Shown: in pieces, positions 7,104 to 15,811 of the stretch
Numbering within the stretch: the stretch's first letter is position 1
Layout: each line of letters opens with the position of its first letter
Assembly (NCBI RefSeq): GCF_928381505.1
Contig: NZ_CAKMSJ010000012.1
Coordinates: forward strand, 1 to 42,389
Direction: 5' to 3'
Length of the DNA: 42,389 nt
Source of the DNA: Rothia endophytica
GTDB lineage: Bacteria > Actinomycetota > Actinomycetes > Actinomycetales > Micrococcaceae
The notes under the pieces: model-generated
Seen by the model: only the letters and a program-made list of their open reading frames with translations
What the model was told of the DNA's origin: nothing
The model's database searches: none
Position numbers and translations under genes: made by a program

Positions 7104-8759
7104 CTAAGAGTTGGCCTTGGTCAGAGCCGCAGCAACATCCGCCAGCAGGGCCGGCACATCATCCTTATCCATGATGACCTCAATAAAGACCAGCCTGTCA
7201 CGGGTAGCCTGGGTTAGGCGGGCCGCCTCCAGAAGCTCTGCGGCAGTGTTAACACGCAGCATCAGCACCTCGTCCTCACGAGCACCCAGGGCGGCGGGGA
7301 GCAGCTGCCAGTTATAGGCGCGGATATCGTTGTAGGGCTGGGTGGCGCCGTGAATAGCACGCTCCACCGTGTAGCCATCGTTGTTGATGAGCACAACCAC
7401 GGGGTTAATTTTCTGCTCCAGCATGGTGCCCAGTTCCTGGATAGTCAGCTGTGCTGAACCGTCACCGATCAACAGCACACCGCGGGCGTCCCTATCAGCA
7501 ATAGCGGCGCCCATCATGGCGGGCAGGGTGTAGCCAATAGAGCCCCACAGGGGCTGACCGATGAACATGGAGCGTTCTGGGAAGCGGCGTGATGCCATAC
7601 CGAAGAATGAGGTGCCCTGGTCTGCCACCACAATATTGCCGGGTGTTAGCTCGCGCGAGAGCAGTGACCAGAGAACGTCCTGGGTGAGAGGGGCGTCCAT
7701 ATCGATGTCAGCGTGGTCTTCTTCCTCCCAGGGCAACAGGTCCTGGGGCAGGGCGCCGACTTCAAGGGCAACTTCCCGCACGATATCCAGGGAGGTATCC
7801 AGGGTGAGAGGTGCGTAGGTTTTGCGGCCAAGGCGGGCAGTCTGAGCGTCCAGGAAGACGGTGTGCTCTGGAAGGTTCTGTGAGAACCCGGCGGTGGTGG
7901 TGTCGGTAAAGGTAACACCGGCGCAAATGAGAATCTCAGCGTCCTCCACAGCCTTTTTGGTGCGCTCGTTAGAGACCACCCCGGCGTAGATGCCAGCGAA
8001 CTCGGGCTTGGACTCATCGACTAGGGTCTTACCCCACATGAGGGTGGCGTAGGGTAGGCCGGTGGCGTCCAGCATCTCGGTTAGGTTGCTCTGTGCGCCC
8101 ATGCGGTGCACCAAAAGGTCAGCCAGTACGGTGGTTTTCTTGCCGGCAAGTAAGGTGGTGAGATCTTTGCGGAAGGATTCGCGGGCACCGGGGGAGGAAA
8201 GCTTAGCAGGAACATTCAGCGGCGCCGCAGGGGGATCAACCTCCACGCGCGCCACATCGGTCGCCAAAAGGATGTAGCCGGGACGCTTATGGATCATCAT
8301 CTCGCGTAGCACACGATCAATCTCGCTGACGGCGGTGGCATGCTCTAGGTCAGCCACCGTGCAGGAAACCTCAGATGCCATACGAATGAAGTGGGTGAAA
8401 TCCCCATCTCCCAGGGTATGGTGCATGGTCAGGTGCGCTGCCTGGGCGTCCTTAGAAGGAGCGCCCACAATGTGCAGAACCGGCACCTGCTCAGCGTAAG
8501 AACCAGCGGTGGCATTGATAGCAGAAAGCTCACCCACACCGTAGGTAGTGACCAGGGCACCGATGCCGTTCACACGTGCATAACCATCCGCTGCATAACC
8601 AGCATTTAGCTCGTTAGCATTGCCCACCCATGCGATACCCTCATGCTCAATCACATGGTCCAGGAACTGCAGGTTAAAGTCGCCAGGTATGCCAAAAAGG
8701 TCGCGCAGGCCCAGCTCATTCAGGCGATCAAGCAGGTAGTCACTTACGGTGTAGGTCAT
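7104..8759 (-). CDS. ipdC: Thiamine-diphosphate-dependent 2-oxo-acid decarboxylase (indolepyruvate decarboxylase type)
   Basis: A 551-residue enzyme of the pyruvate/indolepyruvate decarboxylase family, the usual length. It has FGIPGDFNLQF at the N-terminus, the activating glutamate E50 in GNANELNAGYAADGYAR, the paired histidines in HHTLGDGDF, and the ThDP/Mg2+ motif starting GDGSAQLTIQELG and ending NNDGYTVE. It should convert indole-3-pyruvate, phenylpyruvate or branched-chain 2-oxo acids to aldehydes. The substrate cannot be settled from sequence alone, so the gene symbol is tentative. A GAAAGG ribosome-binding site precedes the ATG. It is divergent from the hydrolase gene at 8935. The 175-bp region between them holds a small GCCCG/CGGGC hairpin (8790-8810) but no promoter I can assign. 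Confidence 0.85.
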   Translation of the reverse strand: MTYTVSDYLLDRLNELGLRDLFGIPGDFNLQFLDHVIEHEGIAWVGNANELNAGYAADGYARVNGIGALVTTYGVGELSAINATAGSYAEQVPVLHIVGAPSKDAQAAHLTMHHTLGDGDFTHFIRMASEVSCTVADLEHATAVSEIDRVLREMMIHKRPGYILLATDVARVEVDPPAAPLNVPAKLSSPGARESFRKDLTTLLAGKKTTVLADLLVHRMGAQSNLTEMLDATGLPYATLMWGKTLVDESKPEFAGIYAGVVSNERTKKAVEDAEILICAGVTFTDTTTAGFSQNLPEHTVFLDAQTARLGRKTYAPLTLDTSLDIVREVALEVGALPQDLLPWEEEDHADIDMDAPLTQDVLWSLLSRELTPGNIVVADQGTSFFGMASRRFPERSMFIGQPLWGSIGYTLPAMMGAAIADRDARGVLLIGDGSAQLTIQELGTMLEQKINPVVVLINNDGYTVERAIHGATQPYNDIRAYNWQLLPAALGAREDEVLMLRVNTAAELLEAARLTQATRDRLVFIEVIMDKDDVPALLADVAAALTKANS

Positions 8760-8934
8760 GGTGGTGGCCTTTCAAGAGGTAAGGGGAAAGCCCGACGGGG
8801 TGATACGGGCCTCAAAAGGTAGTTGAAAAAAGCATACGTTACCGGCGCCGATTTTTGGGCAGTCTGGGTTCCATGTGGTGATGACGAGGGGTGTACCGAT
8901 GAAACTCAAGGTGCCCCGATAGTAGAGTGGTGAT

Positions 8935-9894
8935 ATGACCGAAGATATCCTAGGCTCCCCCTACACCCGAGAAACCCTAGATTTGGGTGCTGACGCCGAA
9001 GGGGCCCTCACCGCCACCTTAGTGCGTCGTCCCGCTGAGAACACTGTAGCCTCGGCTACCGACGGCAAGCCCCGAGGTGCTGTGCTCTACCTCCACGGCT
9101 TCGTGGACTACTTCTTCCAGCGCGAACTCGGCGACTGGTGGGCAGCCCAGGGGTACGATTTCTACGCCCTTGACCTCCGAAAATACGGGCGTTCTCACAC
9201 CGATGGTCAAACTTTTTACTACACCGAAGACCTAGCTGACTACGACCTAGAGATCAACCGTGCCTGGCAGCTCATTACCGGGCGGGACGGGCATCGGAAG
9301 GTGGTGCTGATGGCGCACTCCACCGGCGGCCTCATTGCTCCCCTCTGGGCGCACCGCACCCAGCCTGCTGAGCTGACCGCTCTGATTCTCAATTCACCGT
9401 GGCTGGATCACTTTGACCCGCCGCTAGTCCGAGTGGCACTGACCGCCGGGGTTTCTGCCCTGGCGCGCGTTAAGCCGCGGGCTATCGTCCAACCGGCTAA
9501 AAATGATCCGGCCGCTGAGAGCCTGCACCAAAAATTTGGTGGGGAGTGGAGCTTTGACGAGACCTGGAAGACCTTTGACTTCCCACCTATTTACGCTGGC
9601 TGGTTGGCGGCCATCCGTCGGGCGCAGCGTCAGCTCCACCGCGGTCTGGACGTGCGCGTGCCGGTGCTTGTGATGAGTTCAGCACGGTCGGGGCGCATGA
9701 AGACGCGCACTCAGAAACATGACTTCGACGCGGTGCTCAATGTGCAGCACATCCGCCGATGGGCGCCGGTACTGGGAAAGCAGGTAACTAGCCTGGTCAT
9801 CGAGGGGGCGGTGCACGATGTTTTTCTCTCGCCCCGAGCTGTGCGGGAGCGTGCCTATGAACAGCTGGGCGATTGGGTGCGACGTTATCTCTAA
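8935..9894 (+). CDS. Alpha/beta hydrolase (serine aminopeptidase S33 / monoacylglycerol-lipase-like)
   Basis: A 319-residue cytoplasmic hydrolase. YLHGFVDYFFQ provides the oxyanion-hole HG, LRKYGRS the strand-turn region, and AHSTGG around residue 129 the nucleophile elbow (G/A-x-S-x-G type). AVHDVFLS near residue 293 supplies the likely catalytic histidine. Fold and motifs fit the S33/Hydrolase_4 group, which includes lysophospholipases and monoacylglycerol lipases. The substrate is unknown. There is no signal peptide. It ends just before a small hairpin terminator. Confidence 0.82.
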   Translation: MTEDILGSPYTRETLDLGADAEGALTATLVRRPAENTVASATDGKPRGAVLYLHGFVDYFFQRELGDWWAAQGYDFYALDLRKYGRSHTDGQTFYYTEDLADYDLEINRAWQLITGRDGHRKVVLMAHSTGGLIAPLWAHRTQPAELTALILNSPWLDHFDPPLVRVALTAGVSALARVKPRAIVQPAKNDPAAESLHQKFGGEWSFDETWKTFDFPPIYAGWLAAIRRAQRQLHRGLDVRVPVLVMSSARSGRMKTRTQKHDFDAVLNVQHIRRWAPVLGKQVTSLVIEGAVHDVFLSPRAVRERAYEQLGDWVRRYL

Positions 9895-9897
9895 TCC

Positions 9898-9920
9898 GCC
9901 TCTATTCGCTTTGTAGAGGC
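9898..9920 (+). terminator. Hairpin after the hydrolase gene
   Basis: GCCTCTA (9898-9904) pairs with TAGAGGC (9914-9920) over a 9-nt loop, followed by TAGTTT. It is a modest intrinsic terminator placed directly after the stop codon. Confidence 0.55.
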
Positions 9921-10017
9921 TAGTTTGCCCTAACTAACCAGGTGGTTAAGGGCTACCGACTGAGGGCTGACCTTGTGCTTGCTAGCGGCCGCCCTGGGGA
10001 AGGTTTACAGTGAAAAT

Positions 10018-10749
10018 ATGACCACACAAGAATTCACCCCGCACGTCTCAGAAGCTCATGCCATGGGCACTTACCAGGAGAAGCTCAACCGCCTGCGCGC
10101 CGCCGTCCTGGGTGCCAACGATGGCATTGTTTCCGTAGCCGCCACCGTGGTTGGTGTAGCGGGTGCAACTACCTCTACCCCCACCATTGGTCTCGCTGCC
10201 GCTGCTGCTGTGGTGGGCGGAGCTATCTCTATGGCTCTTGGGGAATACGTCTCAGTGTCATCACAGGTGGACAGCCAAAAAGCGCTGGTTGCTAAAGAAA
10301 AAGCTGAACTCCGTGACCTGCCCGAGGAAGAGCTGGATGAACTAACGAACATCCTCATCGACCGCGGCATTGCCCCTGATACCGCTCGCAAGGCTGCCAT
10401 CGAAATGACAGAGAAGAATGCCCTGGCAACCCACCTGCACTTTGAGCTGGGCATTGAAGAGGAAGAAAGCGTATCCCCCTGGACCGCAGCCTTCGCCTCA
10501 GCCGGTGCCTTCCTGGTGGGTGCGCTCCTGCCCACCCTGCTGATTTTGTTGCTGCCGGTATCGGTGCGCATCCCCGCAACCTTCCTTGGGGTTCTTATCG
10601 CTCTAGCTGTCACCGGTGCCCTGGGTGCTAAGTGGGGCGGATCCCCCCACTACCTGCGCGCTGCAACCCGCGTGGTCATTGGCGGTGCGCTGGCTCTGGC
10701 CGTGACCTTTGCGGTTGGCTCCCTGCTGGGTGCCACCGGCGTAGTCTAA
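10018..10749 (+). CDS. VIT1/CCC1-family membrane transporter
   Basis: A 243-residue integral membrane protein. The N-terminal EKLNRLRAAVLGANDGIVS and VAATVVGVAGA, followed by ALGEYVSVSSQVDS, are the hallmark of the VIT1/CCC1 family, which moves Fe2+ or Mn2+. A charged central helix with paired Glu residues (KEKAELRDLPEEELDEL) corresponds to the metal-binding cytoplasmic domain, and two to three hydrophobic segments close the protein. ATG 10018 gives the family-like N-terminus; an in-frame TTG at 9973 does not. The transported metal is inferred from the family. Confidence 0.88.
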   Translation: MTTQEFTPHVSEAHAMGTYQEKLNRLRAAVLGANDGIVSVAATVVGVAGATTSTPTIGLAAAAAVVGGAISMALGEYVSVSSQVDSQKALVAKEKAELRDLPEEELDELTNILIDRGIAPDTARKAAIEMTEKNALATHLHFELGIEEEESVSPWTAAFASAGAFLVGALLPTLLILLLPVSVRIPATFLGVLIALAVTGALGAKWGGSPHYLRAATRVVIGGALALAVTFAVGSLLGATGVV

Positions 10750-10799
10750 ACTCTTCGCTGAGTTAAGCTTAGGTACCTGTTTTAGGTAGCCTAGAGAGC

Positions 10800-11204
10800 A
10801 TGACTCACCCAGATGCCAGCACCCAGCTACCCCAGGTTCCCGTGCGGATTGACGCCTGGCTCTGGGCGGTGCGCATCTTCAAGACCCGCGGGCTAGCGTC
10901 CGACGAGGTCAAGGCAGGGCACGTGCGCCTGAATGATGCCCACCCCAAACCCTCCCAGAAGGTGAAGCCGGGGGACGTAGTCAAGGTGCGCTACCCGGGG
11001 TGGGAGCGAACCTTTGTGGTCAAGAAAACCCTTGCCAAGCGGGTCGGTGCACCTGTGGCAGTGACCTGCTATGACGATATTTCTGAGCCCAAGCCTGCCT
11101 ACCTCAGCTCCGGGGTCATGCCTCGCCGTGAACGGGGGTCTGGCAGACCCACTAAGGGCGAACGCCGAGCCCTGAATCGCTTGCGCGGCTACGAGAAAGA
11201 ATAG
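10800..11204 (+). CDS. S4-domain RNA-binding protein (Hsp15/HslR-like)
   Basis: A 134-residue protein with an N-terminal S4 domain: VRIDAWLWAVRIFKTRGLAS, VKAGHVRLNDAHPKPSQKVK and GDVVKVRYP. The basic C-terminal tail (MPRRERGSGRPTKGERRALN) matches Hsp15/HslR, which binds stalled 50S subunits carrying nascent chains. The ribosome-rescue role is from the family, not visible here. The next gene starts 6 bp after the stop, so it is probably co-transcribed with the GNAT gene. Confidence 0.88.
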   Translation: MTHPDASTQLPQVPVRIDAWLWAVRIFKTRGLASDEVKAGHVRLNDAHPKPSQKVKPGDVVKVRYPGWERTFVVKKTLAKRVGAPVAVTCYDDISEPKPAYLSSGVMPRRERGSGRPTKGERRALNRLRGYEKE

Positions 11205-11210
11205 CCTCCC

Positions 11211-11741
11211 ATGAGTTTTACCCTCCGCGCCGCTACCCCGGCGGACGCTGCAGCTCTCTCGGTTTTTGCGGGTGAGAATTTCCCGGACGCCGCCCCTGCC
11301 GTGGTGCCCCGTGAGGCTGTTGCTGCTTTTATCGCTGAGCACCTGAGTCAGCAGGCACTAAAACAAGCTATTGCCAGCGGGGCATATACGGTGAATCTTG
11401 TGCTTAATGCGGAGGGGCAAATCATTGCTTACTCGGCGATAGATACGGTGCAGCCCCAGCCAGCTGAGGTTGCTGGCAATGCTGCCTACCTCAGTAAGTT
11501 CTATGTGGGGGCAAGCGCCCGAGGAATGGGTATTTCGGGAGTGCTGATGCAGCAATTGGTAAAAGATGCGCAATCTGCTGGCTATGACGGTATTCATCTT
11601 GGAACCCACCAAGAGAACTACCGGGCTCAGACATTCTACGAAAAAATGGGCTTCAAAAGAGTGGGAACTCGTACTTTCCAGCTGACCCCCGATGTGATCG
11701 GAGAGGACTTCATCTACTATCTGCAGCTAGGGGCTGTATGA
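11211..11741 (+). CDS. GNAT-family N-acetyltransferase
   Basis: A 176-residue single-domain GNAT protein. The acetyl-CoA loop is VGASARGMGISGVLM (R-G-M-G-I), and the C-terminal motif B region is HLGTHQENYRAQTFYEKMGF, with the tyrosine/phenylalanine pattern usual in the family. The substrate is unknown. It follows the S4-domain gene by 6 bp and is followed by a second, unrelated-length GNAT gene. Confidence 0.85.
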   Translation: MSFTLRAATPADAAALSVFAGENFPDAAPAVVPREAVAAFIAEHLSQQALKQAIASGAYTVNLVLNAEGQIIAYSAIDTVQPQPAEVAGNAAYLSKFYVGASARGMGISGVLMQQLVKDAQSAGYDGIHLGTHQENYRAQTFYEKMGFKRVGTRTFQLTPDVIGEDFIYYLQLGAV

Positions 11742-11804
11742 TTTTTCTGTGTGCCGCTGTATTACTCTTCGTTCGCATCTTTGAGGTGACACTAAGGGAA
11801 GATT

Positions 11805-12341
11805 ATGGATTTTGAAGTTCGCGCCCCGCGTGAAGATGAGGCTTTAGCCTGGGAAAAACTGCGCATTGTGTCATGGCGTAAGGCCTATGCCCATGACTTT
11901 ACCGCCGACACTTTTGCCCAGCAGGAGGCCCAGGTGCCTGTGCGGGCAGCCGCATTTGCTGAGTGGCTGGCATCTACTGCTAACACGGGCCAGGACGTGC
12001 AGAATCAACTGGGGCAGCGCCGCAAAGCGCTGGTGGCGGTGAGGTCTGACGGCGGCAACTCCCTTGATATGCCCGAGGTGGGCCCACTGCTGGGGCTAGC
12101 TTTTGCTACCTGCATGCCCTACGAAACACAGAAACTAGAGATGCTTTATCTTTTGCCCGAGGCCTTCGGTATGGGGGTAGCGCATGCGCTACTGGAGGGC
12201 GTCCTGGCGGACGGCCCGGCTGAGCTTGAAGTGCTGACCACCAACGTCCGTGCCATTCGTTTTTACGAAAAAGAGGGTTTTACAATCGCTTCTACTGACG
12301 AATTTGCCGGCAGAAAAACCTACATCATGAAGCGCGCCTAG
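11805..12341 (+). CDS. GNAT-family N-acetyltransferase
   Basis: A 178-residue GNAT protein. The N-terminal FEVRAPREDEALAWEKLRI is a typical opening. The CoA-binding region is YLLPEAFGMGVAHALLEG near residue 115, and the end reads NVRAIRFYEKEGF. A run of polar residues near position 60-75 is an insertion relative to minimal members. Its stop TAG shares one base with the GTG start of the following MATE gene, so the two are translationally coupled. The substrate is unknown. Confidence 0.82.
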   Translation: MDFEVRAPREDEALAWEKLRIVSWRKAYAHDFTADTFAQQEAQVPVRAAAFAEWLASTANTGQDVQNQLGQRRKALVAVRSDGGNSLDMPEVGPLLGLAFATCMPYETQKLEMLYLLPEAFGMGVAHALLEGVLADGPAELEVLTTNVRAIRFYEKEGFTIASTDEFAGRKTYIMKRA

Positions 12342-13711
12342 TGTCTAAAGAACCGTCTTCTCACCCCAGCCTGAACCGCCAGATCCTTGCGCTGGCGGTC
12401 CCCGCTTTTGGTGCCCTGATTGCTGAACCATTACTGGTTTTAGCAGACTCTGCCATTGTGGGGCACTTGGGCAGTCTGCAGCTGGCTGGGCTGACACTGG
12501 GCTCTACGGTGGCTCATACCGTGGTCGGTCTGATGATTTTTCTTGCTTACTCGACCACTCCGGCCGTCGCTCGTGCTTTCGGTGCTGGAGACGCGTCGGG
12601 TGCCTATCGCGCTGCCCGTAACGGTCTTTGGGTGGCGCTGGGCTTGGGTGTTCTCATAGCCGCCGGGCTCGCGGTGACGGCGCGCGGCGTCCTCACAGCC
12701 CTGGGCGCCCAGGGGGATGTGCTGACCTATGGTCTTGCCTACCTGCTGCCCTCTCTGGTGGGGCTGCCCGGCATGCTGCTGGTGCTAGCGGCAACCGGTG
12801 CCCTGCGCGGTTTTCAGGACACCAAAACACCTCTCTATGTTGCCACCGCTGGCGCTGCCATCAATGTGGTGCTGAGCTGGGTGCTGGTCTACCCGGTGGG
12901 GATGGGTGTTGCCGGGTCAGCTATCGCTACCGCAGCTGTGCAGTGGGGTATGGCGCTGATGCTCTCTGCTCGCGTGGTGGTGGGCGTACGTACCCATGCG
13001 GTAGGTTTTGCACCTGACGGCCCCGGCCTTGCGGCTGTTTTTAAGGTGGGGTCGTGGCTGATGCTACGGGCGGTGTCGATGCGCATTGCCCTGCTGGCAA
13101 CCGTCTTTGTGGTGACCGCCCAGGGGCCGGCTAACCTTGCCGCCTACCAACTGACCTTGAGTTTCTTTAACTTGCTGGCCTTTGCCCTGGACGCTCTGGC
13201 GATTGCCGCCCAGGCGCTTCTGGGTAAGGAGATGGGCGCTCAGAACCTTGCGACCCCTGCGGGTAGGGATGCCGTGGTGCAGTTGAAGAACCGCCTGGTG
13301 CGGTGGAGTTTAGGCTTTGGTCTGCTTACCGCTCTGCTCTGCCCGGCGCTAGGTTTCGGTTTGGCATGGGTCTTTACTCCGGACCCTGAGGTTCAGCGTC
13401 TCTTTGCCTTATCCCTGCTAGTGCTGGGTGTGGGGCAACCGCTGGCAGCTTACGTCTTTATTCTGGACGGCGTGCTGATCGGTGCCGCTGACGTGCGCTA
13501 CCTTGGCCTGGCTGCCCTCTGCACCCTGGCGGTTTACGCCCCTGTGCTGGTGGGGCTGCATCTTTGGTTCACTGGGCAGGACTCCGGTGCGCAAGTTCAG
13601 CTTGCCACCCTGGCTTACCTGTTGCTCTGGTGCGCCTATGCTCTCTGGTACATGGGTGCTCGCGCTCTGACCCTCTGGTGGCGGGCGCGCAGCGGAGTGT
13701 GGATCCGCTAG
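12341..13711 (+). CDS. MATE-family efflux transporter (DinF-like)
   Basis: A 456-residue protein with about twelve hydrophobic segments and the two-half MATE architecture. It opens LNRQILALAVPAFGALIAEP and LLVLADSAIVGHLGSLQLAG, the canonical first helices of DinF-type MATE proteins; AATGALRGFQDTKTPLYVA lies mid-protein. It is expected to export organic compounds in exchange for Na+ or H+. The start is the GTG at 12341 overlapping the preceding acetyltransferase stop (TAGTG), which argues for an operon. Confidence 0.9.
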   Translation: MSKEPSSHPSLNRQILALAVPAFGALIAEPLLVLADSAIVGHLGSLQLAGLTLGSTVAHTVVGLMIFLAYSTTPAVARAFGAGDASGAYRAARNGLWVALGLGVLIAAGLAVTARGVLTALGAQGDVLTYGLAYLLPSLVGLPGMLLVLAATGALRGFQDTKTPLYVATAGAAINVVLSWVLVYPVGMGVAGSAIATAAVQWGMALMLSARVVVGVRTHAVGFAPDGPGLAAVFKVGSWLMLRAVSMRIALLATVFVVTAQGPANLAAYQLTLSFFNLLAFALDALAIAAQALLGKEMGAQNLATPAGRDAVVQLKNRLVRWSLGFGLLTALLCPALGFGLAWVFTPDPEVQRLFALSLLVLGVGQPLAAYVFILDGVLIGAADVRYLGLAALCTLAVYAPVLVGLHLWFTGQDSGAQVQLATLAYLLLWCAYALWYMGARALTLWWRARSGVWIR

Positions 13712-13713
13712 GG

Positions 13714-13806
13714 CTAGGCGGTGATTCCGATCTGGTTGCCGTCAGTGTCGCAGAAGGCACCCTCGTAGTAGCCGTTAGTCCTCGGAGTATGGGTTCTGAC
13801 AGGAGG
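13714..13806 (-). pseudogene. C-terminal fragment of a VOC/glyoxalase-family gene
   Basis: On the minus strand the frame ending in TAG at 13714-13716 reads TNGYYEGAFCDTDGNQIGI, the typical last strand of a glyoxalase/bleomycin-resistance (VOC) protein with the D-x-D-G-N motif. Nothing VOC-like precedes it within the about 110 bp before the RDD gene, so only the last 30 or so codons survive. It marks a deletion or insertion boundary downstream of the MATE gene. Confidence 0.65.
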
Positions 13807-13825
13807 CAGGGCCAGTACAAAAGTT

Positions 13826-14335
13826 TTATGAAGCTTGCACCTGGGTGCCTGCCAATAGGTCACCTAGGTGTCTCTTATCCTTCCGCAACAATGTCATCAA
13901 GAGAAGCAGAGTGGCTAGTGCAAGGCTGACGCATGAGAGCTCGACAGCCAGCAGGTCATAATCCGTGTAGACACCGCGAATAGTGCTTATGTGCCCTAGC
14001 TGCCAGGGTAGGAACTTGATGATGTTCCTGACCAGGCTACTTTTCACCGACTTGTAGCGGTAGACCAGTTTGAGGCCAGCCTTTTTCTTGCCGAAACTGC
14101 CGCCTCTTGCGTAGTCCAGGTAGGTAAAAATTAGGATAACCGGAAGCACAGAGGTAACCAGGGCGATGAGCTGAGACTGCAGTTCGCTTATCTGGGGAAC
14201 ACCACCCAAGAACAGCAGGTAAACCGCCATGGTCACCCCGAAGAGTAGCACTAAATAAGCAAGAATCACCAGGTAGTCGTAGGCAAACTCTTTCACCCTC
14301 GCTTTAAAGGGGATTAGGTTTAACTCATTCAGCAT
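13826..14335 (-). CDS. RDD-family membrane protein
   Basis: A 169-residue membrane protein from the ATG at 14335, which has a GAAAGG ribosome-binding site; an in-frame upstream ATG at 14383 lacks one. It has a hydrophobic pair near residues 20-65, then GGSFGKKKAGLKLVYR and SLVRNIIKFLPWQLGHI, then a third helix and the closing KRHLGDLLAGTQV. This order (GxSxGKxxxGLxV, then RN, then D-L-L-A-G-T) is that of RDD proteins. The function is unknown; some family members affect ion homeostasis. It is the first gene of a lower-GC patch. Confidence 0.8.
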   Translation of the reverse strand: MLNELNLIPFKARVKEFAYDYLVILAYLVLLFGVTMAVYLLFLGGVPQISELQSQLIALVTSVLPVILIFTYLDYARGGSFGKKKAGLKLVYRYKSVKSSLVRNIIKFLPWQLGHISTIRGVYTDYDLLAVELSCVSLALATLLLLMTLLRKDKRHLGDLLAGTQVQAS

Positions 14336-14457
14336 ACGGTGTGCCTTTCGGGGTTTAGAGCAGCCCGTCCTAGACGCGGTCACCGGACTGCGGAAAGAAC
14401 AGGTACCTGATAGCCATCGGAACTTTCCGTGTCATCCTGTTTTAGGGCACCGCGGTT

Positions 14458-14979
14458 CTACCTGCTTTTCTCGCGCTTCTCGCGAATCTCTTCCCGAATC
14501 TCCGCAAAACCTTCCTTGATAATCCTGTTACCCTCTTGTAACCGCTCCTCATATTCTTCATCGGTAGCCGTTCCCTTCCACGGAACTCCTATAGCAAGAG
14601 CTGGTATCGTACCACCGAGTAAACCAGCCAGGGCACCCCAAAGGGCTGTCTCAAGCTGATAACTCTGAAGTAATACCACTGTGGTCACCGAGGTTATAAC
14701 TACCCAAGGGATAGCTTCGTAAATAGTCGGGACAAACCCTGAAGGCACATATGTGTCGTGCTTTATACGGTAGGACCTGTCCACTAAGGCAATTATCACG
14801 CTACTTACTAAAGCTGATGTTATTGAAATAGCTACTATGTCTGCAAACAGAATCGTTTCACCTGATACCCACCTGATGAATAGCAGAGATACGAGCATGA
14901 GCGGGGAATTTAGCAATAGAGCTATAAATATTGATCCAGCTAAATTTGCTTTTAAGGAATGGTGCTGTTTACTCATCAT
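14458..14979 (-). CDS. Unrecognised membrane protein with charged coiled-coil tail
   Basis: 173 residues. I do not recognise the family. About four hydrophobic segments (near residues 13-36, 43-65, 90-108 and 112-130) are followed by a highly charged tail rich in Glu/Arg/Lys with helical spacing (EEYEERLQEGNRIIKEGFAE). It is AT-richer than the surrounding chromosome and starts 29 bp after the stop of the exported-protein gene at 15009. The pair may be an operon, and a protective or immunity role towards that protein is possible but unproven. Confidence 0.65.
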   Translation of the reverse strand: MMSKQHHSLKANLAGSIFIALLLNSPLMLVSLLFIRWVSGETILFADIVAISITSALVSSVIIALVDRSYRIKHDTYVPSGFVPTIYEAIPWVVITSVTTVVLLQSYQLETALWGALAGLLGGTIPALAIGVPWKGTATDEEYEERLQEGNRIIKEGFAEIREEIREKREKSR

Positions 14980-15008
14980 TATCTACATACGCTAGAGGTG
15001 TACTGCAC

Positions 15009-15584
15009 TTAGCCAAGTAGTCCCCGGCATGCACTGTAGGCTCCGCCTATTGCAAGCAACTCTTCTAGGATTTTTACCCCATCTTCGCCAATTTCATGAA
15101 GGTGCGCACCTCGCCTGATTGCAGAAACAGCCATTCGGATGCTGCCCCAAGACCTGATGGCAGCGCGAATTACTTGCACAATCCTGAATAGCGGGAAGCC
15201 GATGCCCGCAAGGATAGGTAGGACGGCAACTGCGCATTCCCCGGCCCCCTGAGGTGCGATAACTCCTGGTGAAGGTGTTGGGCGCGTCTGAATATGAAGA
15301 CTTCTGCCTGAGTTGATTTTGCTGAGCTCCTTTTCGACTACTGAGACGTAGTTAGGGGTCGAAGCTGGGTCGGCTTTTAATAGCCAGTCTGGAAGCTGTG
15401 AGAGATCTTCGGCAAGTTCTGCAAACTGACGCTCTAGGTTCCAATCGATGTCTTGACTTAATTCAGCCCTGCGAAGTGAAGATGTATTCAGTGCGGTTGC
15501 ATGTGTTGTGCTAGCAAATGCTGCCGCTAGGCCGAGCCCTGCTGAGATGGCGAAAAAGTTTCTGCGGTTGGTCAGGTTAGACAT
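15009..15584 (-). CDS. Exported protein of unknown function with Tat-type signal
   Basis: 191 residues, start ATG 15584 with a good AAGGAGTG ribosome-binding site. The N-terminus has a twin arginine (NRRNFFAIS), a hydrophobic core (AGLGLAAAFA) and an AxA-like cleavage region near residue 29, which suggests Tat (possibly Sec) export. The middle is polar. The last 80 residues form a cationic, helix-prone segment beginning ECAVAVLPILAGIGFPLFR and ending ACRGLLG, with one cysteine at each end and several Arg/Ile repeats. I recognise no family. The small cationic C-terminal domain and adjacent membrane protein would fit a secreted antibacterial with its protector, but this is speculation. Confidence 0.7.
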   Translation of the reverse strand: MSNLTNRRNFFAISAGLGLAAAFASTTHATALNTSSLRRAELSQDIDWNLERQFAELAEDLSQLPDWLLKADPASTPNYVSVVEKELSKINSGRSLHIQTRPTPSPGVIAPQGAGECAVAVLPILAGIGFPLFRIVQVIRAAIRSWGSIRMAVSAIRRGAHLHEIGEDGVKILEELLAIGGAYSACRGLLG

Positions 15585-15704
15585 TTAGTATCACTCCTTA
15601 TCATATGAGTAATTAATTTATTTGTGCTGGGCGTCATTGTCGAGGTTTCAAAATGTTAATTTCACTATCGAACAGACCAAAGATTGATGAGGTCACAGAG
15701 CCAC

Positions 15705-15764
15705 TGATATGTACTGAGTTTATTTCCGAAAATTAAAATAGGAAACAACCAACAAAGGAACAAA
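15705..15764 (+). mobile_element. Solo IS left-end fragment (terminal repeat plus leader)
   Basis: Begins TGATATGTACTGAGTTTATT and continues into a leader with GGAAACAACC and AACAAAGGAACAAA. The same terminal repeat and leader (GGAAACAAAC, GCAAAGGAACAAA) precede the IS3-type orfA remnant at 40.3 kb, read on the minus strand there. Here the element stops after about 60 bp, with no transposase. Confidence 0.65.
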
Positions 15765-15811
15765 TGATATGTACTGGCTTTAGTTCCGATAATTATATAA
15801 ACACTAAAACA
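15765..15811 (+). mobile_element. Second IS-end repeat, short type
   Basis: A 47-bp segment starting TGATATGTACTGGC, passing through TTTAGTTCCGATAATTA and ending CACTAAAACA. It matches 40408-40454 (minus strand) over its whole length with few differences. It abuts the preceding IS-end fragment head to tail. Confidence 0.65.
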
